DNA from: Candidatus Binatia bacterium
Lineage (GTDB): Bacteria > Desulfobacterota > Binatia > HRBIN30
Assembly: GCA_023150935.1 (NCBI GenBank)
Contig: JAKLJW010000001.1
Span: forward strand, 1 to 64,000
Direction of reading: 5' to 3'
Length of the DNA: 64,000 nucleotides
In this document: piece after piece, positions 38,158-47,658 of the stretch
How positions within the stretch are numbered: the first letter of the stretch is position 1
Layout of the letters: each line of letters begins with the position of its first letter
Notes under the pieces: generated by a model
Seen by the model: the letters and a program-made list of their open reading frames with translations, nothing else
What the model was told of the DNA's origin: nothing
Databases searched by the model: none
Made by a program: the position numbers and the translations under genes

Positions 38158-39840
38158 ATGATCGATACCGATCTGCTCATCGTCGGCTCGGGTTTCGCGG
38201 GGCTGTGGGCGGCCATAGCGGCGCGGGATGCAGGGATCGATCGCGTGCTGCTCGTCGATAAGGCGGCGATCGCTCTGTCGAGTCAGTCCAAGATGTCCGC
38301 CGGTGCGACGATCTACTGCCTCGACGGAGACGATGCCGACATGTGGCTGCGCGATGTCGCCGAGGCGCAGGGGTATCTCTGTCATCAGGACATGGTCGCG
38401 GACATGCTCGCGACTTCCGAGCGTCGGCTGCGCTGTCTGGAGTCGTGGGGCGTTACGTACCAGCGTGTTCCCTTGATGCGGCGGTACATGCGCCTGCCCT
38501 CGCGCGGTTTCAAGCACGTGCGCATGCTGGTGCGTCCGCAGTGGGGAAAGCGGGTCGGAGGCGCGGCGGTGATCGGGGCTCTGAAAGCGCAGGTGACGCG
38601 CCGGCGCGTGCAGAAGCGCTCCCGCTTGCTCGTGACGGGGCTCCTGACCGGCGGCGGCCGCGTCGCCGGTGCCGTAGGCATCGACCGCAGCTCGGGTGCG
38701 GTCGAGGTCATCCGCGCCCGCGCCGTCCTGCTGGCCGCCGGCGACTGCAGTTTCCGGGGCAACTACATCGCAACCGATCATGCCACGGGCGATGCCTTCC
38801 GCCTGGCCTACGACGCCGGTGCGCGCCTGAGCAACATGGAGTTCCTGGCCGTCAATACCGGCTCGCCGAGCTATGGATTCGAAGGCACAGGGGTGATCCT
38901 GCGTCGCGGCGGTCGTCTGCTTAACGCACAGGGCAAGCCGTTCCTCGCCGATTACGATCCCGACGCGGACGCCGCGGAGATAGGCGCGCTCGTACAGAGT
39001 ATGGCTCGTGAGGTACGGCGCGGCCACGGCCCGCCGTTCTATCTGGACCTGCGACGCACGAACCGCCGCCGGTTGAGCTTCATGCTCAGCCGCGCCGCCA
39101 GTCTGCCGCGCATCACCCTGGAAAAGCTCGCCGCCGCCGGCGTCGATATCTTCCGCACGCCGCAGGAATGGGTGCCCGCCGTGCAGAGCCTGCGCGGCGG
39201 GGTTCGTACGGACATCGACGGCCGCTCGGATGTGCCCGGGTTGTTTGCCGCCGGGCTCGCGCAAGCCTTCGATCCGGGACTCTTCAACGGATGGTCGAGC
39301 ATGCGCGCCATGTGGGCCGGCGAACGTGTCGGACGGGCGGCGGCAGCCTTCGTCCGCGAGGCCGGACCGGTCAGTCTCGACGCCGAGCAGGTGGAGGCCT
39401 GTACCCGCGCGGCCCTGACGCCGCTGGCACGGCCGCAGGGCCCCGAGCCCGACGAGGTGATCGAGGCGCTGCAGCGCGCCCTGTTCCCGTTCGAGGTTTG
39501 CATCCTGAAAAGCGCCGACCGTTTGCGGAGCGCACTGGAGACGATCGAACACCTTGCCGTCACCGCCGCGGCCTTGCACGCCAGCGATCCGCACGAGCTT
39601 GCCAAAGCGCACGAGACCGCCAATATGGTTCGCACCGCCGAGCTGTTTCTGCGCGCCTCGCTGGCACGCACCGAGTCGCGCGGCGACCACTGCCGCGAAG
39701 ATTACCCCGACCGCGACGACCGGCACTGGCTGCGGTGGATCACGCTCCGTCGGGGCGAGCGGGGCGCTGCCGAGGTGGCTACCGAACCCGTGCCCCTGTC
39801 GAACTACGCACTTCATCCGGCCGGCGATCCGGTGCCATGA
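38158..39840 (+). CDS. FAD-dependent oxidoreductase, adenylylsulfate reductase alpha/fumarate reductase-like
   Basis: Flavoprotein of 560 residues with an N-terminal dinucleotide motif [11 protein letters not shown] (GSGFAG at 10-15), MSAGATIY, an FAD-binding [25 protein letters not shown] and a C-terminal fumarate-reductase-type helical region ([45 protein letters not shown]). The DHATGDAF and ESRGDH stretches are typical of the FrdA/SdhA/AprA superfamily. A tiny 2x[4Fe-4S] protein is encoded directly after it with an ATGA overlap, as in AprBA-type pairs but in reversed order. True APS reductase needs specific active-site residues I cannot confirm; an unspecified two-subunit reductase is the safer call. 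Confidence 0.85.
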   Translation: MIDTDLLIVGSGFAGLWAAIAARDAGIDRVLLVDKAAIALSSQSKMSAGATIYCLDGDDADMWLRDVAEAQGYLCHQDMVADMLATSERRLRCLESWGVTYQRVPLMRRYMRLPSRGFKHVRMLVRPQWGKRVGGAAVIGALKAQVTRRRVQKRSRLLVTGLLTGGGRVAGAVGIDRSSGAVEVIRARAVLLAAGDCSFRGNYIATDHATGDAFRLAYDAGARLSNMEFLAVNTGSPSYGFEGTGVILRRGGRLLNAQGKPFLADYDPDADAAEIGALVQSMAREVRRGHGPPFYLDLRRTNRRRLSFMLSRAASLPRITLEKLAAAGVDIFRTPQEWVPAVQSLRGGVRTDIDGRSDVPGLFAAGLAQAFDPGLFNGWSSMRAMWAGERVGRAAAAFVREAGPVSLDAEQVEACTRAALTPLARPQGPEPDEVIEALQRALFPFEVCILKSADRLRSALETIEHLAVTAAALHASDPHELAKAHETANMVRTAELFLRASLARTESRGDHCREDYPDRDDRHWLRWITLRRGERGAAEVATEPVPLSNYALHPAGDPVP

Positions 39841-40049
39841 TCGAGCGGCTCGACGCAGCTTTGTGTTCCGGGTGCGGCCTCTGCCTCGAGGTCTGTCCGA
39901 GCGATGTGTTCAGGCCGGTGCCGGGACGCCGGGTCTACGTGATCGCCTACCCCGAGGATTGCCAGACCTGCTTCAATTGCGAGATCGAGTGTCCAGAGGC
40001 GGCGATCGACGTCGCCCCGTGGCGCAAGGCGCGCACCCGGGCCTGGTAG
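39837..40049 (+). CDS. 2x[4Fe-4S] ferredoxin-type subunit
   Basis: A 70-residue iron-sulfur protein with two complete CX2CX2CX3C motifs: Cys10, 13, 16, 20 (CSGCGLCLEVCP) and Cys42, 45, 48, 52 (CQTCFNCEIECP). The ATG overlaps the stop of the flavoprotein gene by four bases (ATGA), so the two are co-translated and presumably form one electron-transfer complex. It is shorter than AprB (about 150 residues) and lacks the AprB tail, which argues against a classical APS reductase. Confidence 0.9.
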   Translation: MIERLDAALCSGCGLCLEVCPSDVFRPVPGRRVYVIAYPEDCQTCFNCEIECPEAAIDVAPWRKARTRAW

Positions 40050-40097
40050 GCCGCGCGAGCGCGAGCCGCGCCGGGAACGGTCCGCCCCGCGCCGCGC

Positions 40098-40484
40098 TTA
40101 CCGAACCGACGCGCCGCGCTCCTTCAGCAGGGCGCGAAGCACCGAGCGGTGACAGCGCGCCTCGTCGGCGCAGTAACATCCGACCGCGAAGTCCGTCGTG
40201 CCGGATAGAGCCGTAAGCAGGTCGAGCAGGTGACTGGCCGGCGGCCGTTGCATCTCGGCCCGATAGCGTTTGGCGAAGTTCGCCCACCCGCGGGCGTCAC
40301 CGGCCGCGTGCGCCAACTTTACCAGCGCGTCGCTCGGCGCCAGCTCCGGCAGCCACACGTCGTAGAAATCGCGTTTGGCGAAATCCGACTTCGGGACGCC
40401 ACGGGGTGGGCGCCGCACCGTGCCGATCCGCGGACCTTCCCCCGCCTGGCGGGGCTCCCCGAGGCGAACGATCCCGATTGCCAT
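40098..40484 (-). CDS. DUF488 family protein
   Basis: A 128-residue DUF488-type protein. Characteristic pieces are TVRRPPRGVPKSDFAKRDFYDVWLP and VGCYCADEARCHRSVLRALL near the end. The function of the family is unknown; the Cys-containing CYC...RCHR motif has been suggested to be functional. The ATG at 40484 has GGGAGG eight bases upstream; the ATG at 40490 would leave only two bases. It is convergent with the ferredoxin gene and sits next to the saccharopine-dehydrogenase-like gene on the same strand (downstream of it). Confidence 0.8.
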   Translation of the reverse strand: MAIGIVRLGEPRQAGEGPRIGTVRRPPRGVPKSDFAKRDFYDVWLPELAPSDALVKLAHAAGDARGWANFAKRYRAEMQRPPASHLLDLLTALSGTTDFAVGCYCADEARCHRSVLRALLKERGASVR

Positions 40485-40589
40485 CCCCATTGCCTCCCGA
40501 TCAGCGAGCCCCGACCGCAACCCGGCCGCGGCTACCCGAGCTTTCGACTCGGCCGGCGAATGCACACGTGCCCCCACGGCCCCATGCCC

Positions 40590-41756
40590 TCACTCCCGCA
40601 CCGCAACCATTTCCGTGCCGCCGTCAAACGGGGGGTCGCAATACGGCGCCAGAGCGGCGAAGAACGGGTCGGGTTCGACACACGCCTCGGGCGCAAACAC
40701 ACCATGCCGGGCCGCGCCGCTGCCGCCGGCAAACAGCTTGAGTCCCACGGCCAGCGGTATCCCGGTTGCTCCGGCCATGCCACCCGGTGGCATGCCGAGC
40801 ACGGTGACGCCGACGGTGGCCGGCTTACCGTTGCGCTGCCCGCGCGCGTAGGCGAACAGTGGCGGCAACCGCACGCCGCCGTCCGCGGGCAGGGCGGCTT
40901 CCGCCGGCAACCCCGGCGCCGCCATTATCTGCGCGGCCGCTTCGTCGGCGGTCAATCGACCGGCATCGATCTCTCCCTGGAACACTTGCACGATGCCAGC
41001 CAGCCAGCGGGGCAGCGCCATCACGTTCACGCAGTCGCGCAGAGCCGTGAAAGTTCGCGGCAAAGTCACGGCCTCGGGATGGCCGACGGTCCATGCCGGG
41101 CCGGTGCCGAGCTGTGGGAAGTCGATGGCTATTTCTTGCACCGGAGCGACGTCGACCAGTTGTCCGGCGCGCAGGATGCGGATGGTTCCCGAGCACTGGT
41201 GCATCCAGTGTACGACCGCGGCCGTCGGTACCGTGGGCTCGCCGTGGCCGTGATCGGTGCGCTCCAGATCGGCGTCTTCGATGCCCCAGCCGGTGATCAG
41301 GGTATCGACCGTGTCGAGGCGCCGGGCGGCCTTGACGGCAAGAAGATTCGAGACGCCTGGGCTGGCGCCCATGCCGACGATGGCGGTGATCCCTGCCCGG
41401 GCCGCTTCGTCGCTCATGGCCAGCATGTCGAGTGTAGGCTCCCAATCGTCGTTGATGTCGAGATAGTGGGTACGGGTTGCGACGGCCGCGCGCAGGATGG
41501 GCACGGCGAAGCGGAAGAACGGACCGACAGTGTTGAGTACCGCGTCGGCCGGCGCCAGCAAAGCCGCGAGCGCCGCGGCGTCGGTGACGTCGACCCGGGC
41601 CGCGCGCGCTCTGGCGCCGCAGTCGGCGGCTACGCGTTCCGCCCCCGCCCGGTCGCGGTCGGCGACGACGATCTCGTCGACGAAGTCAAACCCCGCCGCG
41701 GTCCGTGCCGCCACGCGTCCCATCGCGCCGGCGCCTCCAAGTGCCACGACTTTCAT
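40590..41756 (-). CDS. Saccharopine dehydrogenase-like NAD(P)-binding protein
   Basis: Rossmann-fold oxidoreductase of 388 residues beginning KVVALGGAGAMGRVAARTAA, a GGAGAMG nucleotide-binding loop. Motifs such as VLNTVGPF, YLDINDDWEPT and GMGASPGVSNLLAV are typical of the saccharopine dehydrogenase-like/Sdh C family. Lysine metabolism is not implied; related proteins include carboxynorspermidine synthases and poorly characterised reductases. A perfect AAGGAGG ribosome-binding site precedes the ATG at 41756. It is divergent from phosphoketolase across a 280-base gap. Confidence 0.87.
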   Translation of the reverse strand: MKVVALGGAGAMGRVAARTAAGFDFVDEIVVADRDRAGAERVAADCGARARAARVDVTDAAALAALLAPADAVLNTVGPFFRFAVPILRAAVATRTHYLDINDDWEPTLDMLAMSDEAARAGITAIVGMGASPGVSNLLAVKAARRLDTVDTLITGWGIEDADLERTDHGHGEPTVPTAAVVHWMHQCSGTIRILRAGQLVDVAPVQEIAIDFPQLGTGPAWTVGHPEAVTLPRTFTALRDCVNVMALPRWLAGIVQVFQGEIDAGRLTADEAAAQIMAAPGLPAEAALPADGGVRLPPLFAYARGQRNGKPATVGVTVLGMPPGGMAGATGIPLAVGLKLFAGGSGAARHGVFAPEACVEPDPFFAALAPYCDPPFDGGTEMVAVRE

Positions 41757-41930
41757 TCGGATCCTCCTTCACTGACCGGACCGGCGCATATCATGATTGA
41801 TGGCCCTGAAGCACGCGCGCGGGACGACGACGCGTTCCTCGCTCCGGCGCGGGACCCGCGCTGCGGCTTATCTACGGTCTCCATGGGGAGGTCCCGGCGT
41901 CGCCGAAGATCGAACGGCGGCGGATTCCGG

Positions 41931-41958
41931 TTGTCTCTTGCGCCGTCTGAGATATACC
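41931..41958 (+). promoter_or_regulatory. Candidate promoter of the phosphoketolase gene
   Basis: TTGTCT at 41931-41936, a 16-base spacer and TATACC at 41953-41958 lie about 80 bases before the phosphoketolase ATG. TATACC is the best -10 in the window. The rest of the 280-base divergent gap shows only GC-rich sequence with no gene. Confidence 0.5.
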
Positions 41959-42036
41959 CGCGTCGAGATGTGAACTTGCCGCTGCCGGCGGACATGGTCC
42001 GCTGGTGCTGCGCAATCGAGGTTGGGAGGACCCATC

Positions 42037-44445
42037 ATGGATGCGAAACTCAGTGCATACGGACCGGCGCGGTCGACGATCGCCGGCACGCCGCTGAGCG
42101 CCGATGAGCTTGGCCGCATGCACGCCTACTGGCGCGCCTGCTGCCACCTCATCCTCGGCATGATCTATCTCAGGGAAAACCCGCTGCTGCGCGAACCCCT
42201 GCGGATCGAGCACGTCAAGACCCGCCTCCTCGGCCACTGGGGATCGAGCCCGGGGCAGTCGTTCGTCTGGATCCACCTCAATCGCCTCATCAAACGGCAC
42301 GATCTCGAGATGATCTACGTGTCCGGGCCGGGGCATGGCGCCCCGGGCGTGCTGGCGCCGACCTATCTCGAAGGTACCTACTCCCAAATCTATCCGGAGA
42401 AGAGCGAGGACATCGACGGCATGCGGCGCTTCTTCAAGGAGTTCTCGTTTCCCGGCGGAATCGGGAGCCACTGCACGCCCGAACTGCCCGGCTCGATCCA
42501 CGAAGGCGGCGAGCTCGGTTACGCGCTATCGCACGCCTACGGGTCCGCCTTCGATAGCCCGAATCAAATCACGGTCGCCGTCGTCGGCGACGGCGAGTCG
42601 GAAACCGGACCCCTGGCCACCTCGTGGCACTCGAACAAGTTCCTCAATCCGATCGTCGACGGAGCGGTCCTGCCGATCCTTCACCTCAACGGCTACAAGA
42701 TCAACAATCCCGCCATTCTGGCGCGCATCGGTCACGACGATCTCGAGCGCCTCTTCTTCGGCTACGGCTATCAGCCTTATTTCGTCGAAGGGTCCGATCA
42801 CGAGAGCATGCATCAAGCGCTCGCGGCCACCCTCGATCACTGCCTCGAAGAGATCAGGTCGATTCAGAGCGAGGCCCGGCGCACCGGCGTGTTCAAGCTG
42901 CCGCGGTGGCCGATGATCGTCTTGCGCACGCCGAAAGGTTGGACGGCGCCGGCGGAGGTGGACGGACGCAAGCTTGAAGGTTCCTGGCGCGCTCATCAGG
43001 TGCCGTTCAGCGGTCTGGCCACCAACCCGGAGCACCTCAAACTGCTCGAGCAGTGGCTGCACAGCTACAAGCTCGACGAACTCTACGACGAGTCCGGACG
43101 CCTCAAGCCGGAGCTCCGGGAGTTGGCTCCCACCGGCTTCCGCCGCATGAGCGCCAATCCGGTCACCTACGGCGGTATTCACTCGCGCGATCTCAACGTG
43201 CCCGACTTCCGTGCCTACGGCATTCCCGTTCCCAAACCCGGCACGGGCGAGGCGGAGAACACCCGGCCGCTCGGTCAGTTCCTGCGCGACATCATGAAGA
43301 ACAACATGACGAATTTTCGTGTCTTCGGCCCCGACGAGACGACTTCGAACAAGCTCGACGCGATCTATGCCGCCAGCAAGAAGACCTGGCTTGCCGCCTC
43401 CTTTCCGGAAGACGCCGACGGCGGGGAGCTGGCCGCCGATGGCCGGGTCATGGAAATGCTCAGCGAACACACCCTCGAGGGCTGGTTGGAAGGCTACATC
43501 CTCACGGGCCGGCACGGCTTCCTGTCGACCTACGAGGCGTTCGTTCACGTCATCGACTCGATGGTCGGCCAGCACGCCAAGTGGCTGGAGAAGTGCAACG
43601 GCCTCGAGTGGCGACGGCGCATCCCGTCGCTCAACCTGCTGATTACCTCGACCGTTTGGCGGCAGGACCACAACGGCTTTACCCATCAGGACCCGGGCTT
43701 CCTCGATATCGTCGCCAACAAGGGCTCGTCGGTGGTGCGCATCTACCTGCCGCCCGACGTGAACTCGCTGCTTTCGGTTGCCGACCACTGCCTGCGCAGC
43801 CGCCAGTACGTCAACGTCATCGTCTGCGACAAGCAGCTCCACCTGCAATACATGGATTTGGACGCCGCCGTGCGTCACTGTACGAAGGGCATCGGCATCT
43901 GGGACTGGGCCAGCACCGACGAAGGGGTCGAGCCGGACGTGGTCCTCGCCACCGCCGGGGATATCCCTACGCAGGAGGCACTGGCCGCGAGCGTCATGCT
44001 GCGCGAAGCGTTTCCCGATCTGAAGATTCGCTTCATAAACGTCGTCGACCTGTTCAGGCTGCAGCCGGCGAGCGAGCACCCGCACGGCCTCTCGGACCGC
44101 GACTTCGACAGTCTGTTCACGACCAGCGCGCCGATCATCTTCAACTTCCACGGTTATCCGTGGCTCATCCACCGCCTGACCTATCGGCGCGCGAACCACG
44201 AGAACCTTCACGTCCGCGGTTACAAGGAAAAGGGGAACATCAACACGCCGCTCGAACTGGCGATCGTCAACAACATCGATCGCTTCACGATTGCCATCGA
44301 CGTGATCGATCGCGTCCCGCGCCTGCACGCCGTCGGCGCGCACGCCAAGGAACGCTTCCGCGACGAACAACTGGATTGCGTACACTACGCCCACGAGCAC
44401 GGCACTGACCGCCCGGACGCGGCGGCCTGGCGCTGGCCTTACTGA
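42037..44445 (+). CDS. xfp: Xylulose-5-phosphate/fructose-6-phosphate phosphoketolase family protein
   Basis: Thiamine-diphosphate enzyme that cleaves xylulose-5-phosphate (and often fructose-6-phosphate) with phosphate to acetyl phosphate plus a shorter sugar phosphate. The 802-residue protein has the family signatures [42 protein letters not shown], the TPP motif [13 protein letters not shown] with NGYKINNP, and [28 protein letters not shown] at 42024-42030 precedes the ATG by six bases; the upstream TTG is not needed. It stands alone; no acetate kinase or phosphotransacetylase gene is adjacent. The gene is followed by the repeat-rich gap. Confidence 0.95.
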   Translation: MDAKLSAYGPARSTIAGTPLSADELGRMHAYWRACCHLILGMIYLRENPLLREPLRIEHVKTRLLGHWGSSPGQSFVWIHLNRLIKRHDLEMIYVSGPGHGAPGVLAPTYLEGTYSQIYPEKSEDIDGMRRFFKEFSFPGGIGSHCTPELPGSIHEGGELGYALSHAYGSAFDSPNQITVAVVGDGESETGPLATSWHSNKFLNPIVDGAVLPILHLNGYKINNPAILARIGHDDLERLFFGYGYQPYFVEGSDHESMHQALAATLDHCLEEIRSIQSEARRTGVFKLPRWPMIVLRTPKGWTAPAEVDGRKLEGSWRAHQVPFSGLATNPEHLKLLEQWLHSYKLDELYDESGRLKPELRELAPTGFRRMSANPVTYGGIHSRDLNVPDFRAYGIPVPKPGTGEAENTRPLGQFLRDIMKNNMTNFRVFGPDETTSNKLDAIYAASKKTWLAASFPEDADGGELAADGRVMEMLSEHTLEGWLEGYILTGRHGFLSTYEAFVHVIDSMVGQHAKWLEKCNGLEWRRRIPSLNLLITSTVWRQDHNGFTHQDPGFLDIVANKGSSVVRIYLPPDVNSLLSVADHCLRSRQYVNVIVCDKQLHLQYMDLDAAVRHCTKGIGIWDWASTDEGVEPDVVLATAGDIPTQEALAASVMLREAFPDLKIRFINVVDLFRLQPASEHPHGLSDRDFDSLFTTSAPIIFNFHGYPWLIHRLTYRRANHENLHVRGYKEKGNINTPLELAIVNNIDRFTIAIDVIDRVPRLHAVGAHAKERFRDEQLDCVHYAHEHGTDRPDAAAWRWPY

Positions 44446-44490
44446 TTTGCGATTCCCCTGGCTCCGCGTGCGGTGCGAGGAAATCGAATC

Positions 44491-44556
44491 GGGAGGGCGA
44501 GGCTCTTGCCGAGCCGCCATCGGACCGTCGCGGCTCGGCGGAAGCCTCGCCCTTCT
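44491..44556. repeat. Palindromic dispersed repeat (GGCTCGGC type)
   Basis: GGGAGGGCGAGGCTCTTGCC and GAGCCGC at 44491-44517 are complementary to GCGGCTCGGCGGAAGCCTCG and CCCTTCT at 44530-44556, giving a long imperfect stem with an internal loop. A shorter version of one arm is at 23914-23933. The 439-base gap between phosphoketolase and cysH consists of this and the next three repeat entries; I see no gene in it. Confidence 0.8.
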
Positions 44557-44580
44557 GAAGGCATGGCTGAACAGGCCATG

Positions 44581-44692
44581 GGTTGCGGGCGTCGGCCCGC
44601 GCCAGGGGAGAGTCGGAGAGCGGAGGAGTGGAGCAAGCGAGGAGTCGGCAGTCTTCCGGGAGTTCTCAGCGCGGGCTACCGCCCGCAACCCA
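44581..44692. repeat. Long-range inverted repeat (GGGTTGCGGGCG type)
   Basis: GGTTGCGGGCGTCGGCCCGC (44581-44600) and its near-complement GCGGGCTACCGCCCGCAACC (44672-44691) flank about 70 bases. The arms pair over about 20 bp with few mismatches. It looks like another small non-coding mobile or REP-type element. Confidence 0.75.
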
Positions 44693-44708
44693 AAGCGAAC
44701 AACCAGCC

Positions 44709-44818
44709 CGTTCGCCCCGAGTAGGAGCCCTTCCCCTGGGCTCCGTATCGAGGGGCGCGCCCCTGCCGAGGCTGTCCCTCGATACGCGCCAGAAGAAGGC
44801 GCTACTCGGGACGAACGG
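44709..44818. repeat. Palindromic dispersed element (about 110 bp), copy 3
   Basis: The outer arm CGTTCGCCCCGAGTAG at 44709-44724 pairs with CTACTCGGGACGAACG at the right end (44803-44818), and the inner arm CCGTATCGAGGGG with CCCTCGATACG (near 44776-44786). The arrangement is the same as at 27811-27930, though the inner loop differs. Differences are scattered and often compensatory, which suggests selection on structure. Confidence 0.85.
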
Positions 44819-44888
44819 GAAGGCACTGCCCTCCATGGCCTGAAGATTTCTTCGCGCCGTGCGCAGACTTTCGGCGATAGTAGTTCAG
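44815..44888. repeat. Dispersed repeat, copy 2 (matches 1-75)
   Basis: Nearly identical to the first 75 bases of the window. The last three or four bases include the TGA stop (minus strand) of the PAPS reductase gene, so the repeat either supplies that stop codon or the two copies represent gene-end sequence duplicated with its flank. It joins the palindromic element on its left. Confidence 0.85.
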
Positions 44889-45688
44889 ATCCCGCTGCCG
44901 CCTTCCTCGCCCTCGTCTTCGTGCAGGCCGCACTCGCGCTTGAGCCCGAAAAAGCGCGTTTCCTCCTCGCTCATCCCGGGCTCCCACTTCTTAGTGGTGT
45001 GCACGTCGCCGACCGAGACGTACCCCTCCTCCCAGAGCGGGTGATAAGGGAGGTCGAAGCGCTTCAAGTAGTGATGCACGTCGCGGTTGGTCCAGTCGAC
45101 CACCGGCAGGAACTTGAAGCAGCCGCGTTGGACCGCGAGCACCGGTAAAGCGGCGCGCGAGCCCGCCTGCTCTCGCCGCAGGCCCGAAAACCAGGTGCGG
45201 GCCTTCAATTCGCGCAACGCTCGCGCCAGCGGTTCGACCTTGTTGATCTGGTTGTAGCGGTCGATGCCCTCGACTCCTTGCTCCCAAAGGCGGCCGAAAC
45301 GCGCTTCTTGCCATGCCGGACTCGTCGCGGCGCGGTAGACTTTCAGATTGAGCTTCAGGCGCTCGGTCAATTCGTCGATGAAGCGATAGGTTTCCGGGAA
45401 TAAATAGCCGGTGTCAGTGAGCACGATCGGCGTGTCGGGTTGCACGCGGGTGACGAGATGCAGCATGACCGCCGCCTGAATCCCGAAGCTAGAGGACAGG
45501 ATGAACTGCGGTTCGAGGTGGGCAAACGCCCAGCGGACACGCTCTTCGGCCGACATTCGGGCGAGGGCGCGGTTGGCGCCGCTCAGAGCCAGCGCCTGCT
45601 CGGTACGGTCCAAGGACAGGAGCCGGTCGAGGGTCGGTACCGGGTCGGAAATCTGGTCGGCAATGGCGTCGGGCGTGACCGTGGTCAT
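44885..45688 (-). CDS. cysH: Phosphoadenylyl-sulfate (PAPS) reductase
   Basis: Reduces PAPS or APS to sulfite with thioredoxin or glutaredoxin. The 267-residue protein has the PP-loop SSSFGIQ at 65-71, the family motifs [11 protein letters not shown] and [15 protein letters not shown], and the C-terminal catalytic KRECGLH with Cys253. The paired-cysteine motifs (CC and CxxC) that bind the [4Fe-4S] cluster in plant-type/APS reductases are absent, so the PAPS-specific E. coli-type enzyme is favoured. The last residues (GEEGGSGI) are low-complexity and end at the repeat boundary. No other sulfur-assimilation gene is adjacent. Confidence 0.93.
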   Translation of the reverse strand: MTTVTPDAIADQISDPVPTLDRLLSLDRTEQALALSGANRALARMSAEERVRWAFAHLEPQFILSSSFGIQAAVMLHLVTRVQPDTPIVLTDTGYLFPETYRFIDELTERLKLNLKVYRAATSPAWQEARFGRLWEQGVEGIDRYNQINKVEPLARALRELKARTWFSGLRREQAGSRAALPVLAVQRGCFKFLPVVDWTNRDVHHYLKRFDLPYHPLWEEGYVSVGDVHTTKKWEPGMSEEETRFFGLKRECGLHEDEGEEGGSGI

Positions 45689-45736
45689 GCTGGCGATAGT
45701 CTCAACTTCTTAGGGTCGACAAGAAACGTCATTTAA

Positions 45737-46438
45737 TCAAGAGGGGACAGCGGGTTGGCCGCGCCGGCGCACACCGGCGGCAGCGGCCGGCTGGGGGCCG
45801 AGCAGGCGGTAGACCGCCTTTTCGAGGAACCGGCGCTGGCCCGCCAGGGCCTGCGGGGCGAGGGGGTCGTCACCGGTGGCGGCGATTTCGCGCAGCGCCG
45901 CGGTGTTGACGAAATAGGAAAACATCAGGCCGAACAGGCCGAAGGCCAGGTAGGGCAGATCCTCCGGGCTCCAGCCCGCATCGGCGGCACTGGCATTGAT
46001 GACCGCGAGGCCCTCCCGATAAACCGGACCGACCCGGCGGGCGAGCAGGGGGTGCAAACCGCCCGATTCTCCGAGCAGCGCACGTTGCAGGAGGCGGCCG
46101 AGGTGGGGGTGCTGAGCGAGGTGGCTGAGTACGCGGTCGAGCGTCGCCCGCATACGTTCCGGTTCGAGTGCTCCGGGCGCCCACGCATCGACCAGGATAT
46201 CGATGAGCGGACGCAGGCCCCGTTCGAGCACGGCATCGTAGAGCGCCTGCTTGCCGGCGAAGTGGTTGTAAAGGCTAGGCGCGGTCAAATCGAGGTGGTG
46301 CGCCAGATCGCGCATGGTCACGCTATCGACGCCGCGGGCGGCGAAAAGCTGCTCGGCGGTGTCGAGAATGACTTCGCGGGTCGGCTGCGCCGTGGCATCC
46401 ACGCGGCGGCGACCCCGTGGTCGGGTGCGTTCGGGCAC
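45737..46438 (-). CDS. TetR/AcrR family transcriptional regulator
   Basis: DNA-binding repressor of 233 residues. The N-terminal helix-turn-helix spans about residues 20-66 (REVILDTAEQLFAARGVDSVTMRDLAHHLDLTAPSLYNHFAGKQAL), the classic TetR pattern, followed by an all-helical ligand domain. The GTG at 46438 is used here; a second in-frame GTG at 46402 would start just before the HTH. The ligand and targets are unknown. It is divergent from the SurA/DsbA-like gene and upstream of cysH on the same strand, so either may be under its control. Confidence 0.9.
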   Translation of the reverse strand: MPERTRPRGRRRVDATAQPTREVILDTAEQLFAARGVDSVTMRDLAHHLDLTAPSLYNHFAGKQALYDAVLERGLRPLIDILVDAWAPGALEPERMRATLDRVLSHLAQHPHLGRLLQRALLGESGGLHPLLARRVGPVYREGLAVINASAADAGWSPEDLPYLAFGLFGLMFSYFVNTAALREIAATGDDPLAPQALAGQRRFLEKAVYRLLGPQPAAAAGVRRRGQPAVPS

Positions 46439-46447
46439 GGTGTCGGG

Positions 46448-46476
46448 GTGCTATCGGACCCTGAAGGCGGGGTCAA
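46448..46476 (-). promoter_or_regulatory. Candidate promoter of the tetR gene
   Basis: On the minus strand TTGACC (46476-46471), a 17-base spacer and TAGCAC (46453-46448) form a good -35/-10 pair. Transcription would start around 46441, three bases before the GTG at 46438, implying a leaderless message unless the GTG at 46402 is the true start. Confidence 0.4.
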
Positions 46477-46644
46477 GGCATCGCCGATCGAGCGGACGGC
46501 GCCGCGCCGCGTGTCGATCCGGAACGAGGTGCATTCGCTGCGACGCTCGGCTATACGGGGGGCACCCCAGGATGGGCAGGTGGACGAGCGTGGTTCGTGC
46601 CCGCGCCCGGCCGGTGCGCGGCCCCTGTGACGGCGAGGAGAGCG

Positions 46645-47649
46645 ATGCGACGATTTCCGATGATAGCAATTGTTTGCCTGTTGGTGATGGCGTCGGTGGC
46701 GGTAGCGGATACGCCGGTGGCCACCGTCGGTGGGCAGCCGATCGGTCAGGCTGCCGTCGAGGCGAAGGTACGGCCACGGCTGATCGAAATCGACGCCCAG
46801 CGCTACGAGGCTCTGCGCGAGGGCGTCGATGCGCTGATTGCCGAGAACGTCCTGCAGCAGGAGGCCAAAGCCCGCGGCGTAACCGTCGAGGTGCTCGAGC
46901 GCGACGAAATCGTCAAGAAGGCCGGCGATCCCACCGATGCCGAAATCAAAGAGGTCTTCGAGGCGAACCGTGAAGCCCTTGGCGACATGCCGCTCGATCA
47001 GGCGCGACCGCACATCGTCGAGTTCGTGCGCCAGCAGAAGGGCCAGGCCCGACGCCAGGCGTACATTGGCGAACTGCGGACCAAGTACAAGGCCGTAGTG
47101 CTCCTGAAGCCCCCCGTCGTTCAGGTCGGCACAGCGGGCCGTCCCGCCCGCGGCGGAGCCAACGCCCCGGTCGTGATCGTCGGGTTTTCCGACTACGAAT
47201 GCCCGTACTGCAAGAGCGCCGAAGGCACCGTCGAGCAGGTCATGAAAGCCTACGGCGACAAGGTGCGTTACGTGCACCGCGACTTCCCGCTGGCCTTCCA
47301 CCAGCACGCCTTCGAGGCGGCCGAGGCCGCGGCGTGCGCCAACGCGCAAGGGAAGTTCTGGGAGTACCACGCCAAACTATTTGCGGCGTCGGACCTGTCG
47401 ACCGAGAAACTGAAGACGATGGCCGGCGAGGTCGGTCTGGACCCCAAGAAGTTCGACGAGTGCCTGGCGTCGAACCAGTTCAAGGTGGCAGTGGAGAAAG
47501 ACATGGCCGACGCTGCGGAGGTCGGCGTGTCGGGAACGCCGGCGTTCTTCATCAACGGCCGCATGCTCTCAGGGGCTCAACCCTTCGAGCGCTTCAAGGA
47601 AGTCATCGACGAGGAACTGGCCGCGTCGAGTGCTGCGAAGCCCTCTTGA
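46645..47649 (+). CDS. SurA-like N-domain fused to a DsbA-type thioredoxin domain
   Basis: Exported protein of 334 residues with a signal peptide (RRFPMIAIVCLLVMASVAVA), an N-terminal helical region resembling the SurA/PpiC N-domain (about 25-150), and a DsbA/BdbD-like thioredoxin domain with CPYC at Cys186/Cys189, YVHRDFPLAFHQHAFEAAEAA and the cis-Pro segment VSGTPAFFING. The likely role is a periplasmic thiol oxidase or isomerase with a chaperone-like front. A CGAGGAGAG site precedes the ATG. No parvulin (rotamase) domain is present, so foldase is not claimed. It is convergent with the NtrC-like regulator. Confidence 0.85.
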   Translation: MRRFPMIAIVCLLVMASVAVADTPVATVGGQPIGQAAVEAKVRPRLIEIDAQRYEALREGVDALIAENVLQQEAKARGVTVEVLERDEIVKKAGDPTDAEIKEVFEANREALGDMPLDQARPHIVEFVRQQKGQARRQAYIGELRTKYKAVVLLKPPVVQVGTAGRPARGGANAPVVIVGFSDYECPYCKSAEGTVEQVMKAYGDKVRYVHRDFPLAFHQHAFEAAEAAACANAQGKFWEYHAKLFAASDLSTEKLKTMAGEVGLDPKKFDECLASNQFKVAVEKDMADAAEVGVSGTPAFFINGRMLSGAQPFERFKEVIDEELAASSAAKPS

Positions 47650-47658
47650 TGAGCGGCT

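Noticed and set aside
38158..40049. Dissimilatory APS reductase (aprAB)
   Set aside because: Gene order is reversed, the iron-sulfur subunit is half the AprB length, and no sat, qmo or dsr gene is nearby.
44447..45148. Open frame of about 233 codons through the repeat-rich gap into the antisense of cysH
   Set aside because: It translates palindromic repeats and cysH antisense; the GRGSC-type motifs come from the inverted repeats, not from a protein family.
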